64,000 nt of DNA from assembly GCA_904066235.2 (NCBI GenBank), contig CAJFCV020000003.1:6014001-6078000 (forward strand), in the 5' to 3' direction. Shown here one piece after another: positions 24,393 to 35,084 of the stretch. The DNA is from Bursaphelenchus xylophilus. Taxonomy: Eukaryota > Nematoda > Chromadorea > Rhabditida > Aphelenchoididae. Within the stretch, counting starts at the first letter, position 1; each line of letters begins with the position of its first letter. The position numbers and the translations under genes were made by a program. The notes below the pieces were generated by a model. That model did no database searches. It saw nothing but the letters and a program-made list of their open reading frames with translations, and was not told the DNA's origin.

Positions 24393-26901
24393 CCAAGGTC
24401 GTTGTCCTGAGCATGCGAACGATAAAATCCAGTTTTGTGTTCAGCCGGTCGCCGAATATTCGAAAGTTTTAAATAAACATGTAAGTCAGGGGATGACGCG
24501 ATCGGAAACGGGGCCAATCACATTACAGGGTGGGCCACTTGGAGCTTCCAATCTTATTTCAGGTATTTCTACGCCAATAATGCACCAATTTCTAGAAAAT
24601 TTATTTCAAATTGAAGCTGAGACTGCCTATTTTTTGTGCACCAAATATGACGGGTCCACGTTCACGGAGGCCCCGTGAACGTGAACCTTTGACATTTTCA
24701 TTCAAAAGGAAATTTTTGCAGTGATTTTCAATTGTGGTTTTCGAACTTTGGACATTATTATATAAGGATGGTGACATACGCATCAAATGGGTGTCGTGGC
24801 CAGAAACCGCGATTTCTTGTCTGTTCGGCCTCTAGACAAGAATTCTTGTCTCAATTGCGTAATATCGCGCAAATTTCTGCTCTCTCCCTGTGGAGATTTT
24901 TTTCTTTTTTTCTCTGCTCAGACAAGAATTGCGCATTTCTTGCCTAGAGGCCTAACAGACAATATTTCTGGCCAGGACACACGATTTGATGTGTATGTCA
25001 CCATCCCTATATTTGCGAAATAAAAGTTGCAAAGTCCGCTGAAAATTTTTAAAAAAATGGTGTTCATGATCATACTGTGCGTCAAAAGCACATTTTTAGT
25101 CTCAGCGATGTACCAAGTTGAACGAATGTTTAAAAAAAGTAGTTTTTTAGGGCATTATACGACTTTGTGCCAAGGTTCAACAAAGTCCGAGCGTTGATCA
25201 GTGCGGGGTAATTCGGAGGCCCCCGCCAACGATTTTCATTAGGAAGCTTGGAAGCCCCAAGGCCCACCCTGTAGTTTTAAAACACGATTCCTGAGTCATT
25301 GAAAATAATTAGCCCAGGACATACATAGAAAAAAAATCGATTTATATAATCCAAAATCCTTCAACAAGATACCATGTTTTAAACCTGGAGCGACGATTGA
25401 GGAAGTTGACCATTGGGGAGACTGAAAATATTATTTTATATATAAGTGTCGAAGTAAGGGTAACCGGCGGCGTAGATTTCCAAAGTCATGTTCATTTTTT
25501 CTGATTTTTACTTTTAACTAGTACTGTTCAGCAGTAATTTTTTCATTTTTTAAAATACGTTGGATTATGGGTTTTCGATGATGCTGATTGCGAAAATCAA
25601 ATCCAATTTTTTTGATACTTACATTTTTACATACAGGGTAATGTCAAAAAATTACTTTTTAACAATCAATTCTGCTCTGTCACAAATTTGGTGGTATAGT
25701 GGTAATGGGCGGGACTACCAATCCAGCGTCCCGGGTCCGATTCCGAGTGGGTGCAAATATCGAAAAACACCTGAATTCGATTTTAAGAGGGCTGTATGAT
25801 TTATACGAAGTAATTTTAAACAATAATGGTATCTGGATTGGAGATTAAAACGGATTTTATATAATTTTAGAAGCTTAATACGATTTTGAGATTTTTTTAT
25901 GTCCACGCTAAACTGACGGCTGGTGCTCTGACTCAGGAACCGTCTTTTAATGAGTAGTTGCAATTATCCCAATTCGGTAACTCCTATTTAGGATAACTCA
26001 ACCAATGGACCTCAATTTGGAAACGCTTTACAATTACCCAAACTCGGGGGACAGGTGTTCAGGGAGTTGTGCCGGTGAGAAAAACATCCAATCCTTATTT
26101 TATTCTTTTTCAGATTAATCAGGGACTTTGAAGTTTGTGTGGCCGAGTATCGGGAACCCTGTCCAAAACATATTACAATTAATTTAATCGAGGCCTCGTA
26201 CGGCTTCTTGTGTAACGAGGGATACGAAAGTAAGTGAAAGAAAACAAACTTAATTTCAATAATTTTGGTTGTTGCGTTAAGATTTCATTTACATGTTGTT
26301 TTAGCTTTTATGAACAGTGCCGAATGCCTGATGGCCTTGGATCAGCAGCCGGCAGTCAAGAAATGCCATGACGAAACATTGAAGGAAATCGAGAATGCAA
26401 ACAGCAAATCGAATATCCGGATGGACGTAAAGTTGGAGTATATGTGCGGGTGAGTGTGGGCTTTAATTCGCATAATATTTTTGCAGGGCTCTCAACTATT
26501 TCTCGGCTTGCGTCCGTCAACATATCTGGCTGAATTGTGGCGTGGAGGCCTGGCATGTCATCTTCCGAGTGCTCAAAGATACGACGCGCACTCTGATGCC
26601 ATCTTGTCTCTTCAACGGGGAGTCCAAGAAGTTAGATGCCGAAAAAGAATTGGAATTGGAGCGGTTGCAGGGCATCCCTCCCTCCACGATTCCTCCAGTG
26701 ATCGTCCCCCAAGCCCGGGATCTTCCCCAATCGAAACCTCAGCATCCTGTGGATCAGAACTCGGTGATTTCCTTTGAGATCCACGAGGATTCGGATCAAT
26801 TCACCGAACGGAATTATGCGCATTTGGACAGCGGGTCTTCCTCTCGATCTCAATCTCTGATTCTTTCTTCTTTTATAGGTATTTACTGGTTCTTAGGCTA
26901 A
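24393..26901 (+). CDS. CPG4-like secreted protein, probably GPI-anchored (5' end missing)
   Basis: Five exons join in phase: 24393-24480, 25992-26074, 26114-26229, 26305-26449 and 26487-26901, about 281 residues without the start. The first exon begins in phase 2, so at least one upstream exon with the signal peptide is missing. The Cys pattern (CP...FCV, ELCRLI..FEVC, EPCP, GFLC, EYMCGALNYFSAC, WLNCGV, LMPSC) and NYFSACVRQHIW fit the nematode CPG4/DUF19-like extracellular domain. The tail is Pro- and Ser-rich (SGSSSRSQ) and ends in a short hydrophobic stretch (SLILSSFIGIYWFLG), the layout of a GPI-anchor signal. CPG4 proteins in C. elegans carry chondroitin chains; that this one does is inference. 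Intron 1 is 1.5 kb long and contains a 746-bp repeat and a tRNA-like sequence. Confidence 0.7.
24526..25271. repeat. 746-bp inverted-repeat element (CAGGGTGGGCC ends)
   Basis: The ends CAGGGTGGGCCACTTGGAGC and its inverted partner at 25245-25271 define an element flanked by TA. It lies inside the long intron of the CPG4-like gene. No transposase frame is present. A related left end recurs at 62448 with the shared words ATATGACGGGTCCAC, and a fragment of that region recurs near 57130. Confidence 0.7.
24767..25010. repeat. palindromic element nested in the 746-bp repeat
   Basis: Arms starting GGATGGTGACATACGCATCA at about 24767 and ending in the inverted copy near 25010 are roughly 85 bp long, imperfect, with a TC-rich centre. 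The pairing continues through the CTAGACAAGAA words in the middle. This is a foldback element inserted in, or forming the core of, the larger repeat. Confidence 0.7.
25685..25755 (+). pseudogene. tRNA-like sequence with A and B boxes
   Basis: TGGTATAGTGG at 25692-25702 fits the Pol III A box and GGTCCGATTCC at 25734-25744 fits the B box with one difference. A 7-base loop CTACCAA sits on a stem with four of five pairs, which would give anticodon ACC. The T stem and acceptor stem do not pair well, so this is more likely a decayed tRNA or a tRNA-derived repeat than a working gene. Confidence 0.4.
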
Positions 26902-27099
26902 TATCCAATATAATAAAATTCAGATCTATAAAAGATTATCAATCTCTATACTTCGGATTTTGATTTTCAAAATACGATGAGAATTGGGAAGCCAGAAAAA
27001 AAACAATAATATTATAAATACACAAAAAATTATGAATTCCGGATTTCTCAAAAAAAAAAATCCGGAACTCACAATCAGACAAAAAATGAAACTTTTTCA

Positions 27100-27670
27100 C
27101 AAGGAAAGTACTTCTATGGGGTGTGGAATTACCGGTCGAGATATATATCAAAAAATTCGCAAAAATTTTCTGATTCAGAATATATATAAATTAGCTGCCT
27201 AATTTTGGTTTAATGACATGTTTTTGTCCTCAGAAGTTTTCTCGCGACACCATGCAAGTGTCTTTTTGACCGTGTTTTTACCAATAAAAAAATTTTGTTT
27301 TGTGCTAAACTAAATTCTGAAGCCTTGACAAGCCTTAAAATATCAAATTGGATTACAACTACACCTTAAAAGTAGTTCCAACGTAAAAAATGGGTTCTAA
27401 TGTGGCAAAAAGAACCGAACCCGTTTCCCTCGGATTTCCAACCCAGCGCTCTAACCACTCGGCCACACCGCTCTCTTACGAAGGAAGAGACCGAGCGCGC
27501 TTTTGTTGCCGCAGATTTTTTTCCTCGAGAAAAAGATTTATTGAAAAAACTCGCTGATAGACCAAAATTAGGCAGCTAATTTATATATGTTCTGAATCAG
27601 AAAATTTTTGCGAATTTTTTTATATATATCTCGACCGGTAATTCCACACCCCATAGAAGTACTTTCCTTG
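27100..27670 (-). repeat. 571-bp Tc4/Tc5-like MITE, copy 1, with internal tRNA-Ser-like sequence
   Basis: Terminal inverted repeats of about 113 bp begin CAAGGAAAGTACTTCTATGG. The element is flanked by TCA on both sides (27097-27099 and 27671-27673), a TNA duplication as made by Tc4/Tc5-type transposases. The interior matches copy 2 (35085-35655) in the opposite orientation, with the same length and scattered substitutions. There is no transposase gene. Just upstream, 27030-27070 holds a small hairpin around a poly-A run. Confidence 0.9.
27402..27470 (-). pseudogene. tRNA-Ser(GGA)-like sequence inside MITE copy 1
   Basis: On the minus strand, TGGCCGAGTGGTTAGAGCGC (A-box side) is followed by the loop TTGGAAA (anticodon GGA, serine) and GGTTCGGTTC, a B box with one change. 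The T stem is not closed. It corresponds base for base to the tRNA-like core of copy 2 with a few substitutions. Confidence 0.55.
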
Positions 27671-28289
27671 TCAGACGTCCCTAAAGGGTAGAGAACAGTT
27701 TTTATGAAGAAGAAGATGCACTTTCCGAAAGAGTTTTTAGTTGTCGCCTACATCTAGGTTAGAAAAGGAAAGTGCAGATTCGACAAAGTGCAGTCAGTCA
27801 GTCGAAGCCGGTTCTAATGCCAGAGGCAGTGTTTGTCGTCGTTTCTTATTTTGTTTCTCTTGGATTCCAGTCTGGCCTACGATTTGTCTGATGAGGCATT
27901 TTCGGGAGTGATACTTTTTAGTACTGGTATGTGAGAAAGATTATTACGCAAGGAGTATTTTATTCCCGGTTAAAATTATATAAGACCTCGTCATAGTGCA
28001 TTTTCTAGAGGTCGCCGCAGTCTCCATATGTCTCTTCCGTCAATAAAGTGCAGTAACAGCACGCCCATCCATTGCGAAACTTCCTTTTCTTCAGATTCCT
28101 GACCCGATTTAATTCGAATGACCACTACTGCTTGTCTATACTTGTGCACTTTTTGTGTCCGAAGAGTGCATTTCCAGGGCGTTTCTCTCAGCCGATCCCA
28201 TTCATCTTTATTTGCACTCTTTTATAATCTCCTCAAGGCGTGGGTTGTCTAGATTCCGTTATATTATATTGTACGATAAGTCAATTTAA
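27671..28289. other. intergenic, upstream of the ubiquitin-like gene
   Basis: About 0.6 kb between the MITE and the next ATG. AGTGCA-type words recur several times (for example GCACTTTCC, AAGTGCAG), but no gene, RNA or clear repeat is supported. Confidence 0.35.
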
Positions 28290-29622
28290 ATGAAGTTGTT
28301 ACTCCCAGACCGTTCATGTAACATGCTGCAATCGGATACAAAAGTCCCATTGTATCTGCGACTTCCAACTGATGAGATTATTCGATTTAATCTGGCTGAG
28401 GACCAGACCATCAGGGTGAGAGCTCTTAAGAATATGATTTCATTACTTTGAGGAACAAAATGTTTATCTTGAATTAAATATTTAATGTTGTACTTTCTGA
28501 AGTAGAAGGCATCAATTTATAACGTGCAGGGTTCGAGTAAAAATGGAAGGACCAAGAGACAGATCTTTAAACACGGTTTTTTTGCTGAATACGTTTCTGC
28601 CACTGCATGCTATAATTTAGTTTTTCTAGACCAATATGTATCTTTCTTCCACTTTGGAAAAAAATTCCCCTGCAGAGGGCCATTTCAATAGCAGTGGTTG
28701 CTGTGCAGGCTTTGAGGCAATCCAAGCAAGTTCAATTCCCGTGTTGGGCAAGAACGTTTAGCATTTTTGCGGTTATAATAGAAACATATCGTCATAATTT
28801 TGAAAAAATTCTTTCGGGATTTGTTTACTATGCCTATGCCCCATCATTTTGAAAAAACTCAAAATCAATTTTTTTCCGGGGACGAGAAATTATGGGTGAC
28901 GCAGGGTCGGGTGGTGCAAGTTCGGATGATTCCTTTCGGGTGATCGCATTGATGCGAATTCGGGTGTCGATTTTTGGGGCGGGTGAATTCGTGATAAAGA
29001 AAATATTTTACTGATGGCTACTAAATATGACGTAACACTGTTAAAGTTTTAAATCTTTTTCCAGATTTATTCGGATTCCTGATGGTCGAAAACCCAAAAA
29101 ACTTTTGACAATCTTATGCCCTATTCAGTAGCCAGTATAATATTTTCTTCGTCACCCGAGAATTCACAAGCCACTTTATGAAAATACCAATATGTATTGT
29201 CAGTCTGTCGGGAAGATAGTGGCGGGTTGCCGCAGTAGAATATTCGCAAAGAGAGTACGGTCGCGCACCAAATTTCCAGCTGCGGCTAGCCGTCGCAAAG
29301 CGATGATGAGCGATTCCAAGACGCGACGAATCGCCATTATTTTCCCGACAGACTGATATATGTTTACCGCTGACTAGAGGTTGGATTCAGCGACTAAAAA
29401 CTCGTTTTTTAAATATAATTTTAATTTGTCATCACAAATCTAAACCTTTTATTTCAGCCGATTTATGATATGATGACCAGCCAAGGTCTTTCCCTGCTCG
29501 ATCATAAACTCCTGCTTCAGAATCCGTATTGCGAATTGGAAATCAGCCGTTCTACAGCGAACATGACCCTCTACGAGCTGAATATCAGGCCAAACGAGAT
29601 GATATTTGTTATACCATGCTGA
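28290..29622 (+). CDS. small ubiquitin-fold-like protein
   Basis: Two exons, 28290-28415 and 29458-29622, join in phase for 96 residues. An in-frame stop directly precedes the ATG, so the start is firm if the exon is real. The layout resembles a ubiquitin-like domain: strand VPLYLRL, strand IIRFNLAEDQTIR, a helix with IYDMMTSQGLSLLD, strand HKLLLQNPY, and a final TLYELNIRPNEMIFVIP strand. No C-terminal Gly-Gly is present, so it would not be conjugated. I cannot name the family. The single intron is 1.04 kb and holds an inverted-repeat element and a MITE, unlike the short introns of its neighbours. Confidence 0.6.
28983..29167. repeat. inverted repeat in the ubiquitin-like gene intron
   Basis: Arms 28983-29024 and 29126-29167 (GTGAATTC...AAAATATTTTACTG... 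and partner) are about 42 bp, imperfect. It is a MITE-like foldback sitting 33 bp before the next element. Confidence 0.7.
29200..29356. repeat. Tc1/mariner-like MITE, copy 1 (TCAGTCTGTCGGG ends)
   Basis: The ends TCAGTCTGTCGGGAAGATA and TATTTTCCCGACAGACTGA are inverted, element length about 157 bp. A related copy lies at 35952-36116. The interior is GC-rich with GCGACG-type words shared by both copies. It is inserted in the intron of the ubiquitin-like gene. Confidence 0.85.
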
Positions 29623-30256
29623 TGATTCATATTCCTGCCAAGAAATGGTTTCCTCTCAGTCTTTCCTCCTTATGGTCTCTTTCGTGCGATGATCAATATT
29701 TTTTGTAAATACGATGGAATTTATTATAAAAAGAGAAATCGGAACTTTTGGCGGTTTTATTTTTTTATCTTTGGAATTATGTAATGGGAATCACGACATT
29801 AAGAATTTTAGAAACTATTGACTGTATATACATCATAGAGCTGTATGAGTCGTGTACAACCAAACCTTTCCTGAAGATTTTAACATTACAACATACTGAT
29901 GACGTAATGCATAGTGCAATCTCCTGGTTGTTCGTCATCAGAATTAATCATTTTTATTCATTTAAGAAATCTAAACCAAATTTTAAAATGAGTTGACTCA
30001 GAGGAGGAAGGGATCTAGGGAAAGACACACGTTATATAATACATCCCTCTCCATGTGGTCGGGTAAATAAAAACACGAGAGGCTGACGTTGTTTTCAAAC
30101 CGAACTTCTGAGTCATTTGCAAGGTCTTCTTAACATTTTTTACTGATTTCTTGGGAGGGGGTTGGTGGGAGAGGCGTGATTCATCCCTCGCTTTCTCAAT
30201 CTTATATAAAACAAGCCCCCAACCCGCAGGGTCTAAACAATTCGCTTTATTTAATA
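29623..30256. other. intergenic between ubiquitin-like gene and annexin
   Basis: About 0.63 kb containing the 3' end of the upstream gene (AATAAA-like signals are near 29720) and the probable annexin promoter. A 131-codon minus-strand frame here is antisense to the annexin first exons and is not supported. Confidence 0.4.
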
Positions 30257-32515
30257 ATGTCCTTTTTGGCCAAGGAATTACTAGTAGGTTCATCCAATAT
30301 AACTTCAAATCTTTCCAGAAAGTCGCCAAGAACGAACTCCAGGATCGACTGAAGGAGAGAAAACCCGAGAAGAACCAAACGGATCGGTACGAACAGAATA
30401 TGTATCCCAATTGTGAGTGTCCTTCTGTTTGTTTGCTTGCTTTTATCTACTTAAATAATCTTTTCTTGTTTTAGCCAATCAACCCTATGGATATCAACAA
30501 AATCAGCAAGGATACCCACAACAAAATCAACAAGGGTACCCTCCTCAAGGAGGCTATGGAGGACAATCCAGCTATCCCGGTCAACAACCCGGGTACCCTC
30601 CTCAGTCCGGCTACCCCAGCCAAGCCGCATATCCAAGTCAGCCAGGGTATCCACCCCAATCCGGATCGTCTACTTATCCCCCGAACCCCAATCCCTCTTC
30701 TCAATATGGCTTCAATGGGCCTCCAGGTAATCCGTCTGGCCAGATTGGTTTCGTAGATCCCGTATACCCAGCTTCATCGCAAGGTGTTGGGTACCCTCAG
30801 CCCTCAAATCCAGGCTATCCTCCATCCTCCGGCTATCCTCCTAATCCTGGTTATCCTCCTCAAACTTCCGGCTATCCTTTCGGGTCTTATCCTCCACAAT
30901 CCCAGCCTGAAGGTTTGCATCAGCCATCGTATGGAGCTCAGCAGAAACACGTATTCGATTCCATGCAAAGGCATTACCCCGGCCCTGCTCAGTCAGGTAA
31001 ACTTTCAAACATGTGATGAGATTTCCCAAAACATTTCTTATGTGACACATTTTTATTTGCCTTTAAGGCTTAAATGTTCCACCCCTCATTACATTCAGTA
31101 AACCTTTTTTTAAAGCGACGCATCACGTAAAAAGGTCCTTTCTATTTATGGGTAAAGTTCTTCGGTTTAATAACTCTCGGTCTCCATCATTCCAATTCGC
31201 CGTTATTTTTCGGAGAAATGCATGTCAAGCATCACTTACATTAGCGAATGTTTGTAATGGGAATGTTGTTGTGGGGACGGAAACAAAGGTCACCTTTGAG
31301 ATGATTCACTCCAAGTCCATCCGTTCCTCCCCTCTTCCAAAAAATCAGCCTCCCTTCCAGTTCGAACGTTGTTTACTATCAAAGCCTATTCGTCTCTTCG
31401 TCCGGTTTAGCATTTTTCCGCGCACTTTATCCTTTTTTAATCCAATATTTTCCAGCCATGTACTCTAATCCTTCCATCAAGCCTGATCCCAGCTGCAATC
31501 CCCAGCACGATGCTGAGACCTTGAGAAAAGCGATGAAAGGACTTGGATGCAACAAAGACAAGGTCATCCGAGTTCTTTGTACACGTTCAAATGCTCAACG
31601 ACAACAGATTGCGTTGGCTTTCAAACAACTTTATGGCAAAGATCTGATCAGTGAACTCAAGTCTGAGTTGAGCGGAGACTTTGAGAACTTGATCCTGGCC
31701 CTGATGGAGAACCCAGTCAAGTATGATGCCGATCAGTTGCGCCATGCTATGGCTGTAAGTGGAATGCTACATCAGCTTGTGCAATTCATTCAAAAGTAAT
31801 TAAAAAAAATTTTCAGGGAATTGGAACTCGTGAATCAGTACTCATCGAGATTATGACTACTCGAACCAACGCTCAGATCTTCCAGTTAAAGCAGGTCTAT
31901 AAGCAAATTTATGGTAGGGAACTCGAGCAAGACTTGATCGGAGAGACATCTGGCCATTTCAAACGTCTTCTTGTCTCTCTGTGTACTGGTGCCAGAGATG
32001 AAAGCAATCAAACTGATCCCCTTAGGGCCAATCAAGATGCCCGAAAACTCTATAAGGCCGGAGAACAAAGGTTGGGAACGGATGAGTCAGCTTTCAACGC
32101 CATCTTGGCTTCCCAAAATTATGCCCAGTTGAGAATGGTCTTCGATGAATACCAAAAGACCTGCGGCCATAGCATTGACCAAGCAATTGCCTCCGAATTC
32201 AGTGGGGATATCAGAGATGGATTGCAGGTAGCTTGACACATCCTATGCGTTATACTTGGAACCTTTCAGGCTGTCATTAAATCGATTAGAAATCGACCTG
32301 GCTATTTCGCGGAGCTCCTTTACAACGCAATGAAAGGAATGGGAACTCGTGATGGAGATTTAATCAGAATCGTGGTCAGCAGATCCGAGATTGATCTGGC
32401 GGATATTCGCAATGAATATTACAGAATCTACGGTAAATCCCTGGAGAGTGCCATCTCCGGAGATTGTTCTGGCTCTTACAAGGAAGGCCTCATCGCTTTG
32501 GTAAAAGGAAATTAA
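30257..32515 (+). CDS. annexin with Pro/Gly/Tyr-rich N-terminal domain
   Basis: Six exons (30257-30283, 30319-30412, 30475-30996, 31456-31754, 31817-32227, 32270-32515) join in phase for 532 residues. The start reads MSFLAKELL and is followed by a basic helix, then about 175 residues of YPP, GYP, NQQ repeats as in annexin A7/A11 and some nematode NEX proteins. Four annexin repeats follow with type II calcium loops: GLGCNKD (repeat 1, Cys replacing Thr), GIGTRES, RLGTDES and GMGTRDG. Annexins bind acidic phospholipids in a calcium-dependent way and act in membrane fusion and repair. Exon 4 starts CC-ATG after a strong TTTTCCAG acceptor, so a shorter form starting MYSNPS is possible. It converges on SUV3 with 106 bp between stops. 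Confidence 0.93.
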
Positions 32516-32621
32516 TTCTCTTAACTAATGCTAATTAAGTTGTAATATTCCAATAAAAACCTCGTATAAACCTATCGGTATAAATCTTTTATAACAGACA
32601 AATCAACAAACCTAAGGGGAT

Positions 32622-35031
32622 TCAAGAATCGTCATCGGGGAAATCTTCCGTAGTGACATGACTGTGCTTCTGGGGCTGGCAAGATATCAATCGCTGGATA
32701 CCATCACCGATCAGATCGGTTATTTCTGCCGACCATTTCTGTACTACTTCAACGTCCGGGAACATGTGCTAAATGAGGGGGATAGAAAACTAAACAAAAT
32801 TAACGTGCGAGGTCCGCCAAACGACGCGCCGAATGCGATTGTTTTTTCGCCGAGGTACGCGGAACTTTGCTTCAGTACCAAATCCGCGCGTCCCACCGCA
32901 AAAAACAATCCCATTGGGCGCAATGTTTTTGGAATCCCGCACTTCAATGAAAAAAGACAAATATGACCAACCTCGTATCTCAGACCAAGCCATATGTAAG
33001 CTGTTAAAATATCGTACAGATCTTCTAGATGAACAATATCAGCCAAAGTCTCGGCAGGACTGGGCGGCCATTCAATCATCTGAGCTAGCCAATCTTCTGT
33101 CAACGGAAATCCGGAAGAATATCTTCGGGCCATTTTTTGGAAGTACGTGCCCAGAGGGCCTTTGTTTTTCAGTGGGACTTTACAGAAATTGAATCTGACA
33201 GACAAATCAAGTGGAATATTGTCGATCAGCAAGGCCAATTCCCGAACATTTTCGATATCACAGAGGAAATAATCGTCACTGACCTGAAGAGGACTTACGT
33301 CAAAATACTAACTTACTGAACATAATGAAACAAAGATGTCCAAAAGATTAACAAAAGATGCCTTCGGCAGATGATAGGCGAACAACTCAATCTGCTCTGC
33401 TGTTGGAGATATCCCAACTTGTTCAATTGGAGTAACTGGCTGAGAAAGGACATCCTTGAGGAGACCGAGATCTTTCTCGAAGAAAGTGGTTACCTTCCCA
33501 TCAGCATACTGAGTTCCGTATCTCCCGGCTCGTCCAGCTATTTGTAGTGCATGATAATTCGGGATTAATCCACTGCTCTTACACAATGAAAAAAATATAA
33601 TCCTAGAAATAATCAAATCTGAGCAGCAAACACTCACCTTTTAATGTTCAAATTCAATCCCATTCCAATAGCATCTGTCGCGACAAGGACATTCGTTGCG
33701 TCATCCGGATCGTTGAAACGTGCTGCTTGATCCAATTTGGTCTGAGGTGGCATCGCTCCATATATAACAGCACAGGGAATATTAAGACGTTCCAACTGCC
33801 TTGTCACTGCCAGAATATGCTTTCGGTTAAAGCATACAATGCAATCCCCATCCTAAAGTTCAAATAGAAAAATCAGTAGATCCCATACCTGAACATTATT
33901 AACGTTCTTCAGGGCATGAGTGCTGATATGATAAGGAGATTTCCTTTCATATTCTCGGACCTCGACATGTTCTCCGATTGGATCAAGGACTTTGCAGACA
34001 ATATCCAACGCAGCTGATTCTCCACACACATGAACTTCTTTGGCACAAACACCCAACAAAGCTCTAGTCCAAGCCCAGCCTCTCTGCGAGTCTCTCAACA
34101 TTTGAATTTCATCAATAACAGCCACATCAAACTGCATCTCGAGGGATAACATCTCTACTGTACAAGACAGATGTTGGGCAGGCTCATGATTACTCGTTGC
34201 AAATTGCCGATCATCCCCTGTGGCCAAATCACAAGGAACGCCTAACTCATTGCTCTTCCTAAAAACTTCTGCTGCCAAGAGCCTCAGGGGTCCACAATAA
34301 ACTCCAGTCCCGGCTTCGTTGAAAGCCTTCAGCGCATTGTAAGTTTTCCCGCTATTTGTAGGGCCTAAAAAGTAAATATTAATTCTATATGAGGATTACC
34401 TGCATGAAATATAATTCTTCTATGAATAGATCTAGTTCCCTCATACCAAGTGTGAGGCTGAGTAAGGTCTGATATGTGTTTTAGTTCTTCCAAAGCTTCC
34501 AAATGAGGGAATATCCTTTTTGAATGCTCCAAGAAATGAGGGAAGAGAAGGTCCACACTGTGCCCACAATCTCTGATGTCACTCAAAATGACTTCCAACA
34601 TCGAACCTCTCACTCCTGGATCCAAACATCTATCTCTAAACTTCTGATAACATTTCATAAACAATTTATCGTTTATTCCATGAGATTCGGCTTCACTTCT
34701 AATCTCTGATCTCCGGCAAAACTTGTCCAAAATGGCTGAGATTTCTTGTCTTTTTAGGACTTTATGTTCGAAATTGGAAACCGAAGCATTTGGATGAGAC
34801 GGATTTATTTCAACGGGAAACACCAAATCTTCAACTCCTTTTCTTGCTGTTAATGGTTTCTTTAGGGTTTTTGGCACGATAAATCTTCGCTTATCATTTC
34901 TCTAAAAGCAAATGTAAAGAAAAGAGGAAACTTACATTTTTATTGTTCAAGCCAGGTGTGAAAACAAAATTTCGGTAAGAAAAAAATGAAATACGGCGTC
35001 TACTTATTAGTGAGCCATACCTCACCAACAT
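32622..35031 (-). CDS. SUV3: mitochondrial ATP-dependent RNA helicase SUV3
   Basis: Seven exons (35031-34936, 34901-34400, 34364-33889, 33852-33638, 33602-33317, 33283-32972, 32768-32622) join in phase for 677 residues. The N-terminus [20 protein letters not shown] is a clear mitochondrial targeting sequence. The helicase core has Walker [18 protein letters not shown] (motif II), [22 protein letters not shown] and the arginine-rich motif [11 protein letters not shown]. The C-terminal SUV3 domain ([18 protein letters not shown]) follows. SUV3 unwinds RNA for degradation by PNPase in the matrix. Its last intron is about 200 bp because of a foldback insert; the others are short. A 571-bp MITE lies 53 bp upstream of the ATG. 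Some SUV3 proteins are near 720-790 residues, so this one is compact. Confidence 0.95.
32805..32942. repeat. foldback insert in the last SUV3 intron
   Basis: Core arms 32826-32852 and 32897-32921 (GCGCCGAATGCGATTGTTTT and partner) are imperfect inverted repeats, with pairing continuing outward to GTGCG at 32805 and CGCAC at 32942. It explains most of the excess length of this intron (32769-32971). Confidence 0.7.
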
Positions 35032-35084
35032 TCCTTGTCTTATCCACACCCGTGTTCAATTTTTTTTGCCAAAATAATATTTTA

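Noticed and set aside
25940..26050. Sequence resembling spliced leader RNA (CAATTACCCAA words)
   Set aside because: The match to SL1 is partial, there is no Sm-site or hairpin arrangement, and the second copy is inside a coding exon.
28690..28760. Possible tRNA (B-box-like GTTCAATTCCC)
   Set aside because: There is no A box at the right spacing and no pairing stems.
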